Shown: positions 1 through 8,251 of the stretch, in pieces | Position numbering within the stretch: the first letter of the stretch is position 1 | How the letters are laid out: each line of letters starts with the position of its first letter | Assembly: GCA_964473525.1 (NCBI GenBank) | Contig: CAYYPK010000050.1 | Span: forward strand, 1 to 42,638 | From: GCA-2687025 sp964473525 | Lineage (GTDB): Bacteria > Poribacteria > WGA-4E > GCA-2687025 | Direction of reading: 5' to 3' | Length of the DNA stretch: 42,638 bases | Translations under genes and position numbers: made by a program | Notes under the pieces: generated by a model | What the model saw: the letters and a program-made list of their open reading frames with translations, nothing else | Told to the model about the DNA's origin: nothing | Databases searched by the model: none

Positions 1-411
1 GCCGTCGTAGTCTCCGACGGCGCATCCCATGCCGTAGCGCCCGGTAGCCGCGACGCCAGCGGCGACCGTGACATCGATGAAGGCCCCGGAGCCGGTGTTA
101 CGGTAGAGCGCGCTGGATGCCATGGACTCGCCCGTGAGGTCGCCGCTGTTGACGAGGTACAGGTCGAGGTTCCCGTCGCCGTCGAAGTCGAGGAATCCGC
201 CGCCGCTGCCCATGGTTTCGGGCATGTGTAGGTCGCCGCGCGCGCCGGTGGCGTGCACGAACGAGATGCCAGCGTCCGCGGTGATATCCGTGAAACGGAT
301 GCCCCCAGCCGCGTGAGACGGCGGCCAGCATAGGCACAGAATCAGCAGCCCACACGCCGCGCGCCTGCGGGCGAGTCGAGATGGCGGCTGGCTGGTAGCG
401 ACGGGTGGCAT
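1..411 (-). CDS. FG-GAP/CRTAC1-like secreted repeat protein, N-terminal part
   Basis: This minus-strand frame begins with ATG at 411 and runs off the left edge, so only about 137 N-terminal residues are present. The first ~35 residues look like a signal peptide: an arginine-rich stretch, then a hydrophobic core rich in Leu and Cys, then a PPSHAAG end. After it come phrases typical of FG-GAP/VCBS and CRTAC1-like proteins: GIRFTDITADAGISFVH, GGGFLDFDGDGNLDLYLV, ALYRNTGSGAF and a final GCAVGDYDG. The DxDxDG motifs are the calcium-binding loops of this beta-propeller repeat. The family is secreted or surface-bound and often has a C-terminal ASPIC/UnbV domain, which would lie outside the window. 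The family call is solid; the substrate is unknown. Confidence 0.85.
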   Translation of the reverse strand, partial: MPPVATSQPPSRLARRRAACGLLILCLCWPPSHAAGGIRFTDITADAGISFVHATGARGDLHMPETMGSGGGFLDFDGDGNLDLYLVNSGDLTGESMASSALYRNTGSGAFIDVTVAAGVAATGRYGMGCAVGDYDG

Positions 412-515
412 CGACGTCGATTCTACGCGAACCTTCCTACCAACCCAAACCGCCCGCAGACGCGCCCTCACCAACAGTTGGTGGCATCCGACGGGCACGG
501 GCGCCCGGCCTGGCA

Positions 516-651
516 ATGTCATGCTGAGCGAAGCGAAGCATCTCTTCCGCGGCGGGGAACCCACGGTCAGGATGCGCGTCCGCGATTCTACGGAGCGCGG
601 CAGCCGTTTGCTCCGAAATGCTTCGACGCCGTCGGCTCCTCAGCATGACAT
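516..651. repeat. MITE-like dispersed repeat, copy A
   Basis: A 136-bp element is bounded by a perfect 13-bp inverted repeat, ATGTCATGCTGAG at 516-528 and its complement at 639-651. Inside the left end it reads GAAGCATCTC and inside the right end TCGGCTCCT. A related element lies at 28619-28752. It sits in the 372-bp gap between the FG-GAP gene and the heparinase-like gene. I see no gene in that gap. It has no coding capacity of its own. Confidence 0.7.
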
Positions 652-783
652 CGTAGCGGCCACGCCAACACTCCGTGAACACGGCCCGTGGACGGGCCCA
701 CCTTCCTCCTCGGCGCCGCGACGCGCTACGCTAGGCCGTAGGAGCGTCGTGTCCGCGACTGGATCACCGCCGAGGCGCCACTC

Positions 784-2949
784 ATGCTTCCCTTCCTCTT
801 CTGCATCACGTCCGTCCTGAGTCAAACGCCGACGCCCATTGTGGCGCCCGATCTGCCGCCCGACGTGCCGCCTGGGCATCCGCGCGTCTACGTGCGGCAG
901 GAGGCGCTGCCCACCATCCGCGCGAAGATCCAGACCGAGGAATTCGCAGACGACTGGCAGGCAGTCACGGACTCCGACGAGGCGATGCCTCTGGCGTTCG
1001 TCTACCTCATCACGGGCGATGAGGACGCGGGCGCCCGCGCCATACGGAAGTGGCGGGACGACCACGAGCGCAACCGCGACAACGAGGACCGGCTAGGGCG
1101 CCACTTCTACAACGACCTGCACGTCGGCGCCTGCGTCTACGACTGGTGCTACGATCTGCTATCGGACGACGACCGGCGCGAGATGATCGACGCGCTCAAG
1201 TGGACAGCCGCCAGCCACGCCCCCGGCTATCCGGCGGAGTTCGACACGCACGTCGTCGTCGGGCACGGCACGGAAGGATGGGTGCTCACGGGTCAATTGC
1301 CCGCGGGAATCGCCATCTACGACGAAGCCCCCGAGATGTACGAGGCCGCCGCCCGCCTCGTGGTTGGCAACTTCGCACCAGCCCGCGACTTCCTGTACGA
1401 CGCCCACATGCACCACCAGGGCGACTCCTACTACGCGACGCGCTTCCAACACGACATCGCCGCCAGTTGGCTCATGCGCGTCATAGGAGCGGGCGACATC
1501 TTCTCGCGCGAGCAGCAGTACGTCGCCTACCAGCCGCTCTACCACCTACGCCCGGACGGACAGCAACTCCGCACGGGCGACAGCTTCGACGAGCGGGGCC
1601 GCGACGCGCGCAAGCGTCTCATAGCCCTCCTGACAGCAACCTACTACGACGACCCATATCTCATGCAGGCGGCGACTGAGAACATCTGGAGCGACGCGGG
1701 AGGCATCGGCGCGATATTCTCCATTCTCTACCGCCAGCCGGACGCCCCTCTCCTTCCCATCTCCGATCTGCCGCTGACGAAGTACTTCGCGGAGCCAATG
1801 GGCGAGATGATCGCTCGCACCGGATGGGACATGGGATTGGACAGCCGGTCGGCGGTTGTCCAGATGCGTATCGGCGGGACGTTCTTCGGCAACCACCAGT
1901 GCAAGGACTTCGGCACGTTCCAGATGTACTACCGGGGCGCGCTGGCGATAGCGACAGGCGTCTACGAGGGTGGGACGGCGCCCTACGGCTCGCCGCATTG
2001 GAAGAGCTGGCTGCACCAGACGGTGTCCAAGAACGGCCTCCTCATCTACGACCCGTCCGAGGAGATGGGCCGCGGCTCCGTCAACGATGGCGGGCAGCGG
2101 TGGCCCGCGCGCGGCGACCACCCGAAGAACCTGAGCGTGCTGACGTCCGACGAATACACCTACGGCCGCGTAACGGGACATGCCTTCGGCCCAGACGAGC
2201 GGCGACCAACGTACAGCTACATCGCTGGCGACATCACGAACGCCTACTCTGACGCGAAAGCTTCGGGCGTCACGCGGTCCATGGTGACGCTGAACACAGG
2301 CGACCCTACCTATCCAGCCACCCTCGTTGTGTACGATCGCGTCGTCTCGACCGACCCCGCCTTCCGTAAGACGTGGCTCCTGCACTCCATCGAGGAGCCA
2401 AGCGTGGACGGGCGCACGATCTCTGTGTCCCGGACGGGCGAGGCGTATCGCGGCGGCTCGTACGGCGGCAAGCTCGTGGTGGAATCTCTCATGCCCTCGC
2501 AGAGGGACATCCATGTCATCGGTGGGTCTGGACGTGAGTTCTGGATCGGAAGCGCGGGTGAGAACTTCGCGGCAGCGAAGGACTCCCCCGCGGAGCCGGG
2601 AGCATGGCGCGTGGAGGTGTCAGCGGCGGGGCAGAACGCGCACGAGTTCCTGCACGTCCTCACCGCGATGGACGAAACGACCGTGAACGGGCCCGAGGCC
2701 CGTCGCATGGAGGGGGCAGCGTCCGTCGGCGTGAGCGTCCTGGGTCACAGCGTGGTGTTCGCCAGAGGCGCCGCCGCCTTCTCGATCACCGTAGACGCCG
2801 CCGGCCACATGCTCGTCTGCGGCATCGCGCCAGGCGCATGGAGTGTCGTGAGGAACGGCGCGGCTGCGGAGACGTTCGAGGTCGCCGCCGACGCTGGATG
2901 CCTTTACTGCGCGGCGGAGCCTGGCGTTTACGCCTTCGCGCCGCGATAG
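784..2949 (+). CDS. Heparinase II/III-like polysaccharide lyase
   Basis: This 721-residue protein begins with a short hydrophobic signal-like stretch (MLPFLFCITSVLSQ). An all-alpha N-terminal toroid with WCYDLLSDDDR and an HMHHQGDSYY segment is followed from about residue 340 by a beta-sandwich region. That region contains ARTGWD, AVVQMRIGGTFFGNHQCKD and FGTFQMYYRGALAIATGVY, the signature of the heparinase II/III C-terminal domain. The His in NHQCKDFGTF sits where the family has a conserved catalytic or metal-site histidine. Such enzymes cleave uronic-acid-containing polysaccharides by beta-elimination in the periplasm or outside the cell. Length fits the PL12/PL21-type families. The exact glycan cannot be read from the sequence. 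It has no close upstream or downstream partner. Confidence 0.8.
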   Translation: MLPFLFCITSVLSQTPTPIVAPDLPPDVPPGHPRVYVRQEALPTIRAKIQTEEFADDWQAVTDSDEAMPLAFVYLITGDEDAGARAIRKWRDDHERNRDNEDRLGRHFYNDLHVGACVYDWCYDLLSDDDRREMIDALKWTAASHAPGYPAEFDTHVVVGHGTEGWVLTGQLPAGIAIYDEAPEMYEAAARLVVGNFAPARDFLYDAHMHHQGDSYYATRFQHDIAASWLMRVIGAGDIFSREQQYVAYQPLYHLRPDGQQLRTGDSFDERGRDARKRLIALLTATYYDDPYLMQAATENIWSDAGGIGAIFSILYRQPDAPLLPISDLPLTKYFAEPMGEMIARTGWDMGLDSRSAVVQMRIGGTFFGNHQCKDFGTFQMYYRGALAIATGVYEGGTAPYGSPHWKSWLHQTVSKNGLLIYDPSEEMGRGSVNDGGQRWPARGDHPKNLSVLTSDEYTYGRVTGHAFGPDERRPTYSYIAGDITNAYSDAKASGVTRSMVTLNTGDPTYPATLVVYDRVVSTDPAFRKTWLLHSIEEPSVDGRTISVSRTGEAYRGGSYGGKLVVESLMPSQRDIHVIGGSGREFWIGSAGENFAAAKDSPAEPGAWRVEVSAAGQNAHEFLHVLTAMDETTVNGPEARRMEGAASVGVSVLGHSVVFARGAAAFSITVDAAGHMLVCGIAPGAWSVVRNGAAAETFEVAADAGCLYCAAEPGVYAFAPR

Positions 2950-3067
2950 ACCTCCGCGAGGTGGCGCGCCCATGTCCTGCCGGGCGCCCGACGACGCTCA
3001 ATCCCGTGGCGATTCGCTGTCACGGCGCCGCCCTCAGGGCCGTAAATCCACTCGTTAGGACGGCGAC

Positions 3068-3706
3068 GTGAGGACGGTCGAGCAACCGAGTTCAGGAGAC
3101 ATCGCGGCAGCGTCTCCGCAACCGTGCCCGGGGAGCAGGACGATCGTACACGGACTCACCCATCACGAGCGTTTGCAGGTGGCGCCAAACGCGTGCATTG
3201 AGGTCGTCCAGGCGGCGGCGCGAGCGCTGCTCAAACGGTGCCACCCGGACAAGAACCCCGACCGCCAGGAGTGGGCAGAGGAACAGACGCGCATGATCGC
3301 GGAGAGTCTCGACGCGCTGACGTCTGCCGAGACAAAGGCCTCCCTTGCGTCAGCCGCCGACGCGACCGACCGTGAGTTCAGCGACGACTTCGAGTGGCCG
3401 CTCGTGTCCCGCGCCGATCGGCTTTTCCAGCAAGCCTACGTGGACCATCTCCACGGACGATACCGCGAAGCGATCCACGCCTACGAGCAGTGCCTCATCG
3501 GCGCCCCCAGGAACGCGGCGGCCCACTACAACCTCGGCTGCATCTACGAGGCGCAGGGGCAGTTTCGCAAGGCGCAGCGCGCGTACCACGCCGCGACCGT
3601 CGTGAGCCCGGGCTACCGCGACGCTGCTTCCCGTAGCGCGGCGCTGGCGGGTCCGCAGTTCACGGCGCGCGAACTGCCTGCCGGTCTCACAACGGCGCCC
3701 GCCTGA
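3068..3706 (+). CDS. J-domain protein with C-terminal TPR repeats
   Basis: This 212-residue protein starts with GTG. Residues about 30-95 resemble a DnaJ J-domain, with helix II (VVQAAARALLKRC) followed by the HPD motif in CHPDKNP, which contacts Hsp70 and stimulates its ATPase. Residues about 125-190 contain at least one clear tetratricopeptide unit and part of another: LHGRYREAIHAYEQCLIGAPRNAAAHYNLGCIYEAQGQFRKAQRAYHAA (given here as separate helices: AIHAYEQCLIGAP, AAHYNLGCIYEAQG, FRKAQRAYHAA). No signal peptide is visible, so it is probably a cytoplasmic Hsp70 co-chaperone with a TPR docking surface. It lies alone between the lyase and the propeller genes, and its client is unknown. Confidence 0.75.
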   Translation: MRTVEQPSSGDIAAASPQPCPGSRTIVHGLTHHERLQVAPNACIEVVQAAARALLKRCHPDKNPDRQEWAEEQTRMIAESLDALTSAETKASLASAADATDREFSDDFEWPLVSRADRLFQQAYVDHLHGRYREAIHAYEQCLIGAPRNAAAHYNLGCIYEAQGQFRKAQRAYHAATVVSPGYRDAASRSAALAGPQFTARELPAGLTTAPA

Positions 3707-3846
3707 GCCGCCGACTGCGACCCGGACTGCCAACTCCACCGAGCGCCGCCTTCCGCGCGTGCATACGCCCAATACGTAGGGTAATATCGAGAAGAGGATG
3801 TGCCCGCATACGGCGTCGCCGGATCCCGCCCGCGAAGGCCACCTGC

Positions 3847-4914
3847 ATGCGTCATTGTCGCCCTTCCGTCTCTCGCGTAGCCGCGCGCGCTGCTCCTGGC
3901 CACGCCCATCGCTGGGCGGCGCTACTCGTCACATGGCTGATCGCCCTCCACCCCACACCGACGTTCGCGGTCGGGTCAGCGGCGGAGAGCCGCCTCGTGT
4001 TCTCGCAGTTCATGGGGCCCGGGAACGAGATCATGCGTGTGTCGGCGGAGGGTCGCGACCTGCGGAACCTCACCGAGCACCCCGCGCGGGATGTGCAGCC
4101 GGAGTGGTCGCCAGACGGCCGCCGGATAGCGTTCGTGTCTGGCCGCGACGGCGAGACCGAGGTCTACTCGATGGACGCCCAGGGAGGCGACGTGCGCAGG
4201 CTGACCGAGAGCCTCGGGGAGGAACGGTCGCCAACCTGGTCGCCGGACGGAAGGCGCGTGGCGTTCGCGTCGGATCGCGACGGCGTGCGCGCATTGTTCA
4301 CAGCCGATGTCGCCGACGGCGCCATCACGAAGATCTCGGAGGAGCCTCGGTTCATGCTTGGACATACCGCGCCAAGATGGTCGCCGGACGGGGCGAGTAT
4401 CGCGCTGGATGTCGTGGCTCCCGTGGATGAGGGCAGTCATAGGCGCATATGGACCCTCCGCCTGGCAGACCGATCCGCGAGGGTGCTCGTGGACACCGAC
4501 GACCCTATCCACAGTGTCTGGGGCCCTGAGTGGTCGCCCGATGGCGGCGCCCTGGCATACGCGAACCGTAGCGACTTGGACACGCCCTGGCGCGTTGATG
4601 CGGTCGATGCAGACGGCGGAGGTCACCGCACGCTGATTGAGGGGGAGAGATACTGCTCCTCGCCGGTGTGGTCGCCCGATGGGGAGTGGCTCGCATACGT
4701 GGCCTACCTGCCTCCCGGGCCGCCTGGCCAGCAGTCTATCCGCGTCGCTCGCATCGACGGAACGAAGGACCACGAGATTGTGCCACCGGCAGCGTGGGCC
4801 ATGGATCCCGACTGGTGGGGGCCGGAGCTCCTCGACGTCAGCGCGCGCGCGAAGAGACCGTTCACGTGGGGTTGGCTGAAGAGCATGGCTCCAGCACACG
4901 CGACGCCTCGATGA
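3847..4914 (+). CDS. TolB-like beta-propeller protein (PD40 repeats), tandem copy 1
   Basis: This 355-residue secreted protein has a long basic N-terminus followed by a hydrophobic stretch (WAALLVTWLIAL) and a probable signal-peptidase site near residue 40. The mature part repeats the PD40 motif W-SPDG-x-x-(I/V)AF about five times (WSPDGRRIAF, WSPDGRRVAF, WSPDGASIAL, WSPDGGALAY, WSPDGEWLAY), as in a six-bladed TolB-type propeller. The end is DWWGPELLDVSARAKRPF followed by TWGWLK. That tail recurs in the next two proteins and, in modified form, in every propeller of the window. No catalytic motif is seen; a binding or scaffold role at the cell surface is likely. It is the first of three tandem genes 22 bp or less apart. 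Confidence 0.8.
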   Translation: MRHCRPSVSRVAARAAPGHAHRWAALLVTWLIALHPTPTFAVGSAAESRLVFSQFMGPGNEIMRVSAEGRDLRNLTEHPARDVQPEWSPDGRRIAFVSGRDGETEVYSMDAQGGDVRRLTESLGEERSPTWSPDGRRVAFASDRDGVRALFTADVADGAITKISEEPRFMLGHTAPRWSPDGASIALDVVAPVDEGSHRRIWTLRLADRSARVLVDTDDPIHSVWGPEWSPDGGALAYANRSDLDTPWRVDAVDADGGGHRTLIEGERYCSSPVWSPDGEWLAYVAYLPPGPPGQQSIRVARIDGTKDHEIVPPAAWAMDPDWWGPELLDVSARAKRPFTWGWLKSMAPAHATPR

Positions 4915-4936
4915 CGGGCGTTGAGGAGTAGGTCGT

Positions 4937-5965
4937 ATGGCAGCGCGCTGGACACTCATCGCAGCAACCGTGGCGATGCTGTCGACCCCGACGCGCGCTG
5001 CCCTTGGCGGCTCCGAGGGCGGTGTCCTCTTGTACACGCACTGGGCGGGATTCAACTCCGACATCATGCGTGCGACCCCCGGAGGCGGCGACGTCACGAA
5101 TCTCACGGCACATCCATTGGTCGACCAGCGGCCGGCGTGGTCACCCGATGGGCAACGGATCGCGTTCAGCTCGCGACGCGACGGCGAATCGCGACTGTAC
5201 GTAATGGACGCGGACGGCGGCGGCGTACGTCGCCTCAATGACCGAGACCACCACTTCGGCAAGGCGACGTGGTCTCGGGACGGCCAGAGGATTGCGGTCG
5301 TCCTGGAGCGCGAAGGGCCAGCGGCCCTGTATACGGTGCGAGTCGCGGACGGGGCTGTCGAGCTAATCACCGAGGAACCACGGTTGCTCTCGTCCCGCGG
5401 GCCAGATTGGTCTCCTGAAGGCAGACACATTGCGCTCACAACGATGATCAACGCGAACGAGGGGCGTCGCAGCACGATATGGGTGATGAACATGCGGGAC
5501 GGGAGCGCGCACGTCGTCCGCGACAATCGCGACAATCCCTCGCGCCATAGCGCCGAGCCAGCGTGGTCGCCCGACGGCCAACGCATCGCGTTCGCCTCAT
5601 TCGATGACGACCATCCCGTGACGCGAATCCACACCATGGCTCGAGACGGAAGCGACGTCCGCGTGCTGACCGAGGGGAACGACCAAGCACTCCAGCCCGT
5701 ATGGTCTCCTGACGGTGGGTCCATCGCGTACCTGAAGTGGACCGACGACGGCGAGCAATCCGCGCAGGTCATGGACGCCGACGGCGGGCCCCCGCGTGCC
5801 TTGCTGCCGCCTGCGCTCACGATCCTCGACATGGACTGGTGGGGTCCAGAGCTCCTCGACGTCAGCGCGCGTGGGAAGAGACCGTTCACGTGGGGTTGGC
5901 TGAAGCGCATGGGAACAGGACAACCGGCGCCTCGTGACGGGCACCCAGGAGGGATGCATCAATGA
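4937..5965 (+). CDS. TolB-like beta-propeller protein, tandem copy 2
   Basis: This 342-residue paralogue has a short signal peptide (WTLIAATVAMLSTPTRAA) and repeated WSPDGQRIAF/WSPDGGSIAY blades. It contains IMRATPGGGDVTNLT near the start of the first blade, which matches IMRVSAEGRDLRNLT in the upstream gene. The C-terminus is DWWGPELLDVSARGKRPF then TWGWLKRM. The start ATG at 4937 lies 22 bp after the previous stop and its own stop overlaps the next start as ATGA (5962-5965), so the three genes are very probably one transcript with translational coupling. Binding partner unknown. Confidence 0.8.
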   Translation: MAARWTLIAATVAMLSTPTRAALGGSEGGVLLYTHWAGFNSDIMRATPGGGDVTNLTAHPLVDQRPAWSPDGQRIAFSSRRDGESRLYVMDADGGGVRRLNDRDHHFGKATWSRDGQRIAVVLEREGPAALYTVRVADGAVELITEEPRLLSSRGPDWSPEGRHIALTTMINANEGRRSTIWVMNMRDGSAHVVRDNRDNPSRHSAEPAWSPDGQRIAFASFDDDHPVTRIHTMARDGSDVRVLTEGNDQALQPVWSPDGGSIAYLKWTDDGEQSAQVMDADGGPPRALLPPALTILDMDWWGPELLDVSARGKRPFTWGWLKRMGTGQPAPRDGHPGGMHQ

Positions 5966-6966
5966 CACGCTGTGCGCGCTTGGCTGCCTTCGCTGCCGCA
6001 CTTCTGGTGGCGCAACCCCTGGCGTCTGGTCGCGACGCTGGTAGCCTCCTGGCGTTCACGCTGGCCCGCGGCATGCAGAGCGACATCATGAGGTCGACCG
6101 GCGAGGGCCGTGACGTCACGAACCTGACCGACCATCCGTCGTTCGACTCCGCGCCGGCGTGGTCACGCGACGGGCAATGGATTGCGTTCACTTCGCGGCG
6201 CGACGGACAGGCGCATATATACGTGATGGACGCGGACGGCGGCGGCGTCCGACGCATCACGTCTGGCGCGAGCTACCACACGGGCGCAACGTGGTCGCCC
6301 GGCGGGCTCCGGGTTGCGTTTGTCTCCGACCGCGAGGGGCCACCTGCGCTCTATACGGCTGGGATCGACGACGGGCGCATCGAGAAGATCAGCGAGGAGC
6401 CGCGCTTCCTACGGCGAGGCGGCGTCGCGTGGGCGCCGAACGGCAGCTTCATGGCTCTCACCGTGACGCCGCCCGTGAACGAGAACAGGCACCGTCAGGA
6501 GACGATCTGGGCGATGGACATGCGGAGCAAGCGCGCCGAGGTCGTCCGCGACAATCGCGACGACCCGTCGCGCAGCAGCATGGACCCGGCGTGGTCGCCC
6601 GACAGCCAGCGCATCGCTTTCACTACCAAGCATGGGGCGGCCCCGGTGTGGACGATCCACACGATCGCGCGCGACGGAAGCGAGGACCGTGCGGTGACCG
6701 CAGGCGGGGACAACGCGCTGGACCCCGTGTGGTCTCCCGACGGCAGATCCATCGCGTACGTGACGCGGAACGCGGCGGACGAGTCCAGCGTGCAGGTCGT
6801 GCCGGCGGACGGCGGCCCCACGCGCGAGACACTCGCTCCCGGGGCGACGGTCCTCGACCTCGACTGGTGGGGCCCAGAGCTCCTCGACGTCAGCGCGCGC
6901 GCGAAGAAGCCGTTCACGTGGGGTTGGCTCAAGCAGCTTCGGGCGCCCGCAACACGGGGCCGATGA
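5962..6966 (+). CDS. TolB-like beta-propeller protein, tandem copy 3
   Basis: This 334-residue protein starts at an ATGA overlap with copy 2, with a GGAGG ribosome binding site at about 5948-5952. A signal peptide (CARLAAFAAALLVAQPLASG) precedes propeller blades such as WSRDGQWIAF, WSPGGLRVAF, WSPDSQRIAF and WSPDGRSIAY. The end, DWWGPELLDVSARAKKPF then TWGWLKQL, is almost the same as in copies 1 and 2. The three form a recent tandem family with conserved tails and more divergent blades. About 190 bp separate it from the convergent gene at 7158, and I see no gene there. Confidence 0.8.
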   Translation: MTRCARLAAFAAALLVAQPLASGRDAGSLLAFTLARGMQSDIMRSTGEGRDVTNLTDHPSFDSAPAWSRDGQWIAFTSRRDGQAHIYVMDADGGGVRRITSGASYHTGATWSPGGLRVAFVSDREGPPALYTAGIDDGRIEKISEEPRFLRRGGVAWAPNGSFMALTVTPPVNENRHRQETIWAMDMRSKRAEVVRDNRDDPSRSSMDPAWSPDSQRIAFTTKHGAAPVWTIHTIARDGSEDRAVTAGGDNALDPVWSPDGRSIAYVTRNAADESSVQVVPADGGPTRETLAPGATVLDLDWWGPELLDVSARAKKPFTWGWLKQLRAPATRGR

Positions 6967-7157
6967 CTGTGCGATGCGGAGGAAGACGCGGCGGCGACGG
7001 GGCGTGCTGGCGTCGTCGGCGCTGTCTGTACCCCAGCGGCAAGCGCGTCTCGTTCTCTCGCTCAGGCCGAGGACGCCCGCACGAGCAGGACGCTGCCGTC
7101 GTCTTGCTGCCATAGCTTCCCCTTCAGGAACTTCCGCCTCCTGCCCGATTCCGGTTG

Positions 7158-7871
7158 CTACAGGGACTGCCGGACGTCCGCCCACGTGGTGGCCAACTTG
7201 CTCTGCGGCTCCACGGGCATCCCGCGCAGCCACGGGCGGACATCAGCGTCGCTGGGTCCAGCGCCTAACCCCAAGGCGCCGAAGTTCCGCAAGCACACGA
7301 CATCAAACCGCGGTGATCCGGCGGTGGTCGCGGCTGTCTCTCGCGGCCCGATGCGCACCCAGTTCTGGCCGACCTCGATCAGCGGCGATAGTCCTCCGTC
7401 GTTGCCGGTGAGTTGGTCCTGCCAATACCACACGTTGGTGTGGTTCTGGGCGTCGTTGTTGACTCGGACGCCGTTGTCGATGACATCCGGCCACCAAGAA
7501 GAACCATCCTGAGACGTGTCGAAGTAGAACGAGTTCTGGTCGGTGATGACGCGCATGCGGACCCATATCTGCCAGGTCTTGCCGTTGGCCGTGCCCTCAC
7601 CCGCCCTGACGGGCCTCGGAAGCTGGTACACCAGCCAGGGGCGGTCGGGGCCGCCAGCCGTGTCAGCCTCGCCCGGCGCGGTGAACGCCGTGCCGGTGTA
7701 GCTGTCCGCATCGTCAACCACCGTCCACGTGTTGCCGGCGTCGCTGACGGTGCTGGCGCGCTTGTCGAACGCGGAGTAGTGCATGCAGATCATCTGGTCG
7801 GCATACGCAGCTGTGACCAGGGCGAACCCCACCGAGAGAGCGAACGCGAACACACATCTCGCTCTTGACAT
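7158..7871 (-). CDS. Secreted beta-sandwich-like protein of unknown function
   Basis: The open frame extends upstream to 7955, but ATG at 7871 is the likely start. A strong GAGGAGGT ribosome binding site lies just before it, and a textbook signal peptide follows (CVFAFALSVGFALVTAAYA). The mature part of about 210 residues is rich in aromatic and polar residues (WLVYQLPRPV, WQIWVRMRV, NSFYFDTSQDGSSWW, QNWVRIGPRETA) and reads like a carbohydrate-binding or LamG/jelly-roll domain. I do not recognise a precise family. The last 20 residues, MPVEPQSKLATTWADVRQSL, resemble the tails of the propeller proteins (V-x-x-R-x-(K/R)-x-x-(T/S)-x-W-G-W-L-K). It is convergent with the propeller operon. Confidence 0.7.
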   Translation of the reverse strand: MSRARCVFAFALSVGFALVTAAYADQMICMHYSAFDKRASTVSDAGNTWTVVDDADSYTGTAFTAPGEADTAGGPDRPWLVYQLPRPVRAGEGTANGKTWQIWVRMRVITDQNSFYFDTSQDGSSWWPDVIDNGVRVNNDAQNHTNVWYWQDQLTGNDGGLSPLIEVGQNWVRIGPRETAATTAGSPRFDVVCLRNFGALGLGAGPSDADVRPWLRGMPVEPQSKLATTWADVRQSL

Positions 7872-8203
7872 GCTCGACCTCCTCGCTTCATGTGTGCGTT
7901 TGGGGAGGCGAGTCCCCGCACGATTGGGACAAGCATAGCGGAAACACGGCTCCACGCCACCCCGTGTATTGCATGGCCGTCCCGTCGATCACTGGTCAAC
8001 CCCGATGCTGGGCGCACGAGCCGCCTGCGGTGATTCCCGCTGCTGTCACACTATGGGTAGCGTCTCCTCATCTTTCGATAGAGGCTGCGCCGAGCAGGCG
8101 GGAATTGGCCCGTCGGCTAACTGAATCCTGATGCCGTGCCGTCCAATGCGTCACGTCCCAATGGACGCAGCCCTGAGGAAGACCGGCCAAGATCGGCTCT
8201 TTC
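7872..8203. other. Intergenic stretch between secreted-protein gene and insertion sequence
   Basis: These 332 bases hold the upstream region of the minus-strand gene that starts at 7871, including its ribosome binding site (7873-7885 region) and a small GGGGA/TCCCC hairpin near 7900. I see no gene or recognisable RNA in the rest. Confidence 0.4.
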
Positions 8204-8226
8204 CGGATGCATGTAGAACTCTGTGG
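8204..8226 (+). repeat. Left terminal inverted repeat of the insertion sequence
   Basis: This 23-bp sequence (CGGATGCATGTAGAAC then TCTGTGG) pairs with 9702-9724 with two mismatches. It lies 25 bp beyond the transposase stop codon. Confidence 0.8.
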
Positions 8227-8251
8227 ACGCTTGGTCGTGGCACGTGGGTTG

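Noticed and set aside
3976..5910. A 644-codon open frame on the minus strand opposite propellers 1 and 2
   Set aside because: It is the antisense of repeated SPDG-type blades in a high-GC region. It has no ribosome binding site or domain pattern, while the plus strand encodes clear paralogues with signal peptides.
6409..7233. A 274-codon minus-strand frame overlapping propeller 3
   Set aside because: Mostly antisense to propeller blades; the short part outside (6967-7157) shows no recognisable protein and overlaps the end of the gene at 7158.
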